DNA of 9,853 nucleotides, taken from contig CAZQVN010000088.1 in the NCBI GenBank assembly GCA_964596775.1, positions 1-9,853 of the forward strand. The letters are read 5' to 3'. The notes beneath the pieces are model-generated. The model worked only from the letters and a program-made list of their open reading frames with translations, did no database searches and was not told where the DNA came from. The stretch comes from CAZQVN01 sp964596775 (lineage in GTDB: Bacteria > Eisenbacteria > RBG-16-71-46 > JABDJR01 > JAWXBZ01). Position numbers and translations under genes: made by a program. How positions within the stretch are numbered: position 1 is the stretch's first letter; every line of letters begins with the position of its first letter. Shown piece after piece: positions 7,584-9,853 of the stretch.

Positions 7584-7759
7584 TTCGGATGTCCTCCGGA
7601 TTCGAGAGCCTTCGGCCGTCCCTGGTCCGGGAGCGTCCCCGGGAGACGGATTTCGAGTCTGGAGTGTGGCCGCGCGGGGTTGACTGATCCTTGAGTCGGG
7701 GTTTCGAGCGGGCGAGTGTGGGGGCGTAAAAGCTTATCGCACAAGCAGATAAAAAATAT
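7584..7759 (-). promoter_or_regulatory. Leader and probable promoter region of the M6 protease gene
   Basis: This 176-base spacer has no credible ORF. The part nearest the small upstream gene (about 7728-7760) is markedly AT-rich on a GC-rich background, as expected of a promoter; the rest is GC-rich leader ending in the GGAGGA ribosome-binding site. No hexamer pair good enough to name was found, so the exact promoter is not assigned. Confidence 0.3.
7734..7752 (-). terminator. Possible weak terminator after the small unknown gene
   Basis: Read on the minus strand, TTATC (7752-7748) and GATAA (7738-7734) form a 5-bp stem with a 9-base loop, followed by GCTTTTA. It starts 8 bases past the stop of the 76-residue gene. 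The stem is short and AT-rich, so termination would be weak and readthrough into the protease gene is possible. Confidence 0.22.
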
Positions 7760-7990
7760 TCAGCGAGCCGTCCATCTCCGGGTCGCCTGGCGCACGTAAG
7801 TCAGTCGTTCCAGCGGGGTCGGGTAGCGACGACGGAACCAGCGGACGAGGGAGAGGATCTCCTCCCGTTCCTCGTCGCTGATCGGAATGCTCTCCCGGGC
7901 CAGGAACTCTTCCTTCGTGAGGGGCCGGTTGTAGATGTCCATGGCCCGGGCGATGGCTTCAGCGGAGGGAGGGATTCCGCGGCGCGTCAT
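7760..7990 (-). CDS. Small unknown protein coupled to the nucleotidyltransferase-like gene
   Basis: This is a 76-residue, highly charged, mostly helical protein (MTRRGIPPSAEAIARAMD...RWTAR) with no signal peptide or membrane segment. Visible features are an Ala-rich helix (residues 9-18), an acidic helix (ISDEEREEILSLVRWF, about 37-52) and a basic C-terminus (VRQATRRWTAR). I do not recognise the family. Its ATG (7988-7990) overlaps the stop of the upstream nucleotidyltransferase-like gene as ATGA, so the two are almost certainly translated together and probably interact or act in one process. No strong Shine-Dalgarno sequence precedes it (GGGGA about 6 bases upstream), consistent with translational coupling. 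It has no RxxxxH motif of HEPN toxins and no clear DNA-binding helix-turn-helix, so neither toxin nor antitoxin can be assigned. Confidence 0.68.
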   Translation of the reverse strand: MTRRGIPPSAEAIARAMDIYNRPLTKEEFLARESIPISDEEREEILSLVRWFRRRYPTPLERLTYVRQATRRWTAR

Positions 7991-8463
7991 GGTTTTTCCC
8001 CGTCACGGAGCGATTCCAGCAATCGGATGTCCTCGAGATCCTTCGGGCGGGCGGCGAATCGCTTCGTCGTGATGAGATCCGCGAGGGACGGGAGCTGGAC
8101 CGTGATACCCGGCTTCAACTCGAAGGTCACTCTCCGTGACCAGAGATCCTCGAAATCCGTCGGCCGGCCATCCACGGTCGGCACGGAGCGGGCCACGAGA
8201 ACATCGATCCGCTCGTCGTTTTCCAGAACGTAACGGCCTCTCCGTCGCGCTTCTTCCGGAGACCGGTTCGCCTCGAACTCATGTGACGTCAGAGCGCCGT
8301 TGAACGCGGCGATATCGTCGATATGAATCCAGAAGTCATAGTCGGCCGTCAGGACCGGCAGCCCGAGGATCACCAGGGCCCGGCGGCCGATCAGAAGTGA
8401 TCGCGCGCCCGAGTCCTGGATTTCCCTGAAGAACTGGAGTTCATCGAAACTGGACCCCTTCAT
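7987..8463 (-). CDS. Nucleotidyltransferase-fold protein (AbiEii/DUF6036-like or MNT-like)
   Basis: This is a 158-residue cytosolic protein. Residues 24-49 (LLIGRRALVILG...TADYDFWI) match the opening of small nucleotidyltransferases: a strand, a glycine turn, a helix, then paired acidic residues Asp41 and Asp43 of the metal-binding DxD. A third candidate carboxylate is Asp87 in RIDVLV. The C-terminal SLADLITTKRFAARPKDLEDI (about 126-146) matches the 'DLI..K..A.R.KDL.DI' segment shared by this superfamily. The usual Gly-Gly/Gly-Ser turn appears as Gly26-Arg27, a variant that may affect NTP handling. Relatives act as toxin or antitoxin components (AbiEii, MNT of MNT-HEPN) or as antibiotic-modifying enzymes; substrate cannot be told here. 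The ATG at 8461-8463 has GGAG only 2 bases upstream, so initiation may be weak or coupled to the sulfur-carrier gene ending 24 bases before. It overlaps the following 76-residue gene by 4 bases. Confidence 0.72.
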   Translation of the reverse strand: MKGSSFDELQFFREIQDSGARSLLIGRRALVILGLPVLTADYDFWIHIDDIAAFNGALTSHEFEANRSPEEARRRGRYVLENDERIDVLVARSVPTVDGRPTDFEDLWSRRVTFELKPGITVQLPSLADLITTKRFAARPKDLEDIRLLESLRDGEKP

Positions 8464-8487
8464 GACTCCAATGATATCACGCCGGGG

Positions 8488-8784
8488 TCACCCCCCCGCC
8501 ATCGCCCCCACGATCAGGAACGGCTCCTTGCCGGACGCGACCTCCTCCGGCAGCGGCTGATCCGCCGGCGCGTGCGACAGGTCCTCCTGGCAGGCGAAGT
8601 AGCGCAGAAACGCGCGGCGTTCCTTCGTCGTGTGATCGCGGATCGTGCCCTTGAGCATCGGGTAGCGGGCCTCGATCGCGTCGACGATCGCGGACGGCGT
8701 CACCGGTCCGGTCACCTCCACCTGGATTTCGCCCTCGACCTTCGCCATCGTCCTGAGATGAAACGGCAGCACGACCCGGATCAT
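8488..8784 (-). CDS. MoaD/ThiS-like sulfur-carrier protein with C-terminal Gly-Gly
   Basis: This is a 98-residue ubiquitin-like beta-grasp protein. It begins with a strand (MIRVVLPFHLRTMA), has the 'EVTGPVTPSAIVDAIEARYPMLKGTI' strand-helix segment typical of MoaD/ThiS proteins, and ends exactly in GAMAGG. The terminal diglycine is the residue pair that E1-like enzymes adenylate and thiocarboxylate, so it should be competent for sulfur transfer. It is longer than the usual 65-85 residues because of a charged stretch (about 50-86, RRAFLRYFACQEDLSHAP...) between the helix and the last strand (FLIVGAMAGG). No MoaE, ThiG, MoeB/ThiF or cysteine synthase partner is in the window, so the pathway (molybdopterin, thiamine, cysteine or another) is open. 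Its ATG overlaps the stop of the upstream propeller gene as ATGA, indicating coupled translation. Confidence 0.85.
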   Translation of the reverse strand: MIRVVLPFHLRTMAKVEGEIQVEVTGPVTPSAIVDAIEARYPMLKGTIRDHTTKERRAFLRYFACQEDLSHAPADQPLPEEVASGKEPFLIVGAMAGG

Positions 8785-9853
8785 TTGAGCGTCTGCACCT
8801 CGACGGAATAGATGGCCGGGAAGTCGCGGACGACCGCCGTCCAGGAATCGCCGGCGTCGGCGGAGGCGTACAGCTGACCGCCGGTCGTGCCGAAGTACAC
8901 ACCGCACTCGTCGAGCTGGTCGGCGCACATCGCGCCGCGCAGGACGTTCACGTAGCAGTCGCTCTGCGGGAGCCCCTTCGACAGCGCCTCCCACTCGTTG
9001 CCCCCCTTGCGGCTGCGGTACACGCGCAGTTTTCCGTCGGGCGGATAGTGTTCCGAGTCGCTCTTGATCGGCACGACGTAGATCGTTTCCGGTTCGTTCG
9101 CGTGCACGACGATCGGAAACCCGAAGTCGGTGGGCAGGTTGCCGCTGACTTCCGTCCAGGAATCGCCGGCGTTGTCGCTGCGCATGACGTCCCAGTGCTT
9201 CTGCATGAACAGCACGTCGGGCTTCGAAGGGTGGCAGGCGATCCGATGCACGCAGTGTCCCACGTCGGCGTCCGGGTCGGGCAGCTCGTAGTTGGACTTG
9301 AGCCCTTTCGTGATCGGCTTCCAGGTGGCGCCGCCGTCGTCGGTCCGGAACGCGCCGGCCGCGGAGATGGCGATGAACAGCCGTTTCGGGTTCTTCGGAT
9401 CCTGGACGATCGTGTGCAGGCACATGCCGCCGGCACCCGGCTGCCAGAGATGCCCCTTGGCCTCCCGGAGGCCGGGGAGTTCCTTCCAGGATTTTCCGCC
9501 GTCCGTCGACTTGAACATCGCGGCGTCTTCCGCGCCGGCGTACACCGTCTCCGCCTCGGTCAGCGACGGCTCGAAGTGCCAGATCCGCTTGAATTCCCAG
9601 GGATGCTGCGTGCCGTCATGCCACTGATGGGTTCCGGGCGTGCCTTCGTACTTGAATTCGTTGTTCACCGCCTCCCAGCTCTTTCCGCCGTCGTCGGAGC
9701 GGTGCACGACCTGGCCGAACCAGTCGCCGACCTGCGACGCGTAGATCCGGTTCGGGTTCAGCGGCGATCCCTTCACATGAAATATTTCGAGACCCGCAAA
9801 GTGCGGACCGGTGATGTCCCACTTCTGGCGCTTTGCGTCCGATGTGAGGACGA
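8781..9853 (-). CDS. BNR/Asp-box (sortilin/sialidase-type) beta-propeller protein, N-terminus beyond right edge
   Basis: The frame is open to the right edge; 356 complete codons are visible. Six Asp-box motifs (S/T-x-D-x-G-x-S/T-W) recur: SDDGGKSW, STDGGKSW, RTDDGGATW, SDNAGDSW, the degenerate SRKGGNEW, and SADAGDSW, at visible residues about 52, 115, 170, 225, 280 and 330. The roughly 55-residue spacing indicates a six- or seven-bladed propeller. The first visible residues (VLTSDAKRQKWDITGPHFAG) already match the conserved start of this BNR family, so probably only 10-20 residues are missing. A GTG at 9774-9776 is an in-frame internal codon and not the start, because the conserved sequence precedes it. 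Such proteins are often named exo-alpha-sialidase or glycosyl hydrolase, but no sialidase catalytic set can be confirmed; a scaffold or binding role is as likely. The stop overlaps the sulfur-carrier start by 4 bases. Confidence 0.87.
   Translation of the reverse strand, partial: VLTSDAKRQKWDITGPHFAGLEIFHVKGSPLNPNRIYASQVGDWFGQVVHRSDDGGKSWEAVNNEFKYEGTPGTHQWHDGTQHPWEFKRIWHFEPSLTEAETVYAGAEDAAMFKSTDGGKSWKELPGLREAKGHLWQPGAGGMCLHTIVQDPKNPKRLFIAISAAGAFRTDDGGATWKPITKGLKSNYELPDPDADVGHCVHRIACHPSKPDVLFMQKHWDVMRSDNAGDSWTEVSGNLPTDFGFPIVVHANEPETIYVVPIKSDSEHYPPDGKLRVYRSRKGGNEWEALSKGLPQSDCYVNVLRGAMCADQLDECGVYFGTTGGQLYASADAGDSWTAVVRDFPAIYSVEVQTLK

Noticed and set aside
3534..7694. A plus-strand open frame of 1386 codons antisense to the M6 protease
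   Set aside because: It is a mirror of a GC-rich coding strand: very rich in Arg, His, Val and Gly, with no domain, signal peptide or ribosome-binding site, while the minus strand encodes clear M6 motifs.
7584..7759. A named sigma70 promoter for the protease
   Set aside because: The AT-rich end is suggestive but no hexamer pair with sensible spacing stood out well enough to assign.
8785..9423. Extension of the sulfur-carrier reading frame upstream to 9423
   Set aside because: The upstream part is an Arg-rich shadow of the propeller gene. The MoaD/ThiS fold begins at the ATG at 8782-8784, which overlaps the propeller stop.
9774..9776. GTG as the start of the propeller gene
   Set aside because: The frame stays open to the window edge and the 25 preceding residues include the conserved KWDITGPHFAG segment, so the real start is beyond the window.
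1..9853. CRISPR arrays, tRNA or rRNA genes, insertion sequences, integrase or attachment sites
   Set aside because: No regularly spaced repeats, cloverleaf-like sequences, transposase motifs or terminal inverted repeats were seen on either strand.

Overview
This window looks like a GC-rich chromosomal segment from an uncultured, probably Gram-negative environmental bacterium. Two long secreted proteins end in the 'YDLAGR...W.G.D..G..V..GIYFYEL...LLK/R' tail (FlgD-Ig-like, resembling a type IX sorting domain). That tail is typical of FCB-superphylum lineages such as Candidatus Eisenbacteria or Krumholzibacteria. The phylum is inferred from protein style only; there is no rRNA gene here. A run of 100 N shows that this is a draft, probably metagenomic, scaffold.

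Layout from left to right. (1) The start of a lipoprotein gene on the minus strand runs off the left edge (1-210). (2) A secreted right-handed beta-helix protein lies on the minus strand (373-1785). (3) Diverging from it across a 73-base spacer is a plus-strand pentahaem c-type cytochrome lipoprotein of the cytochrome c554 type (1859-3309). It is interrupted by the N-run at 3039-3138. The 55 bases on each side of the N-run are identical, and joining them restores one uninterrupted 431-residue protein, so the gap is an assembly artefact. (4) A strong hairpin (3372-3408) separates the cytochrome from a convergent 1388-residue multidomain M6 (immune-inhibitor-A-like) metalloprotease on the minus strand (3417-7583). 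(5) Upstream of the protease lies a tightly packed minus-strand block, in transcription order: a BNR/Asp-box beta-propeller running off the right edge (8781-9853), a MoaD/ThiS-like sulfur-carrier protein ending in Gly-Gly (8488-8784), a small nucleotidyltransferase-fold protein (7987-8463) and a 76-residue unknown (7760-7990). Both pairs within the block are joined by 4-base ATGA overlaps, with 24 bases between the pairs.

Functionally, the left and middle genes belong to the cell envelope or the outside: a lipoprotein, a beta-helix, a multihaem cytochrome and a protease. The right block holds two translationally coupled pairs. One joins a propeller to a ubiquitin-fold sulfur carrier. The other joins a nucleotidyltransferase-like protein to a small partner and could be a toxin-antitoxin-like or accessory module. 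I see no tRNA, rRNA, CRISPR array, transposase or integrase. No clearly new multi-gene system is demonstrable. The most useful observations are the collapsible gap, the propeller/sulfur-carrier coupling, the nucleotidyltransferase pair, and the internally duplicated protease sharing its C-terminal tail with the beta-helix protein.
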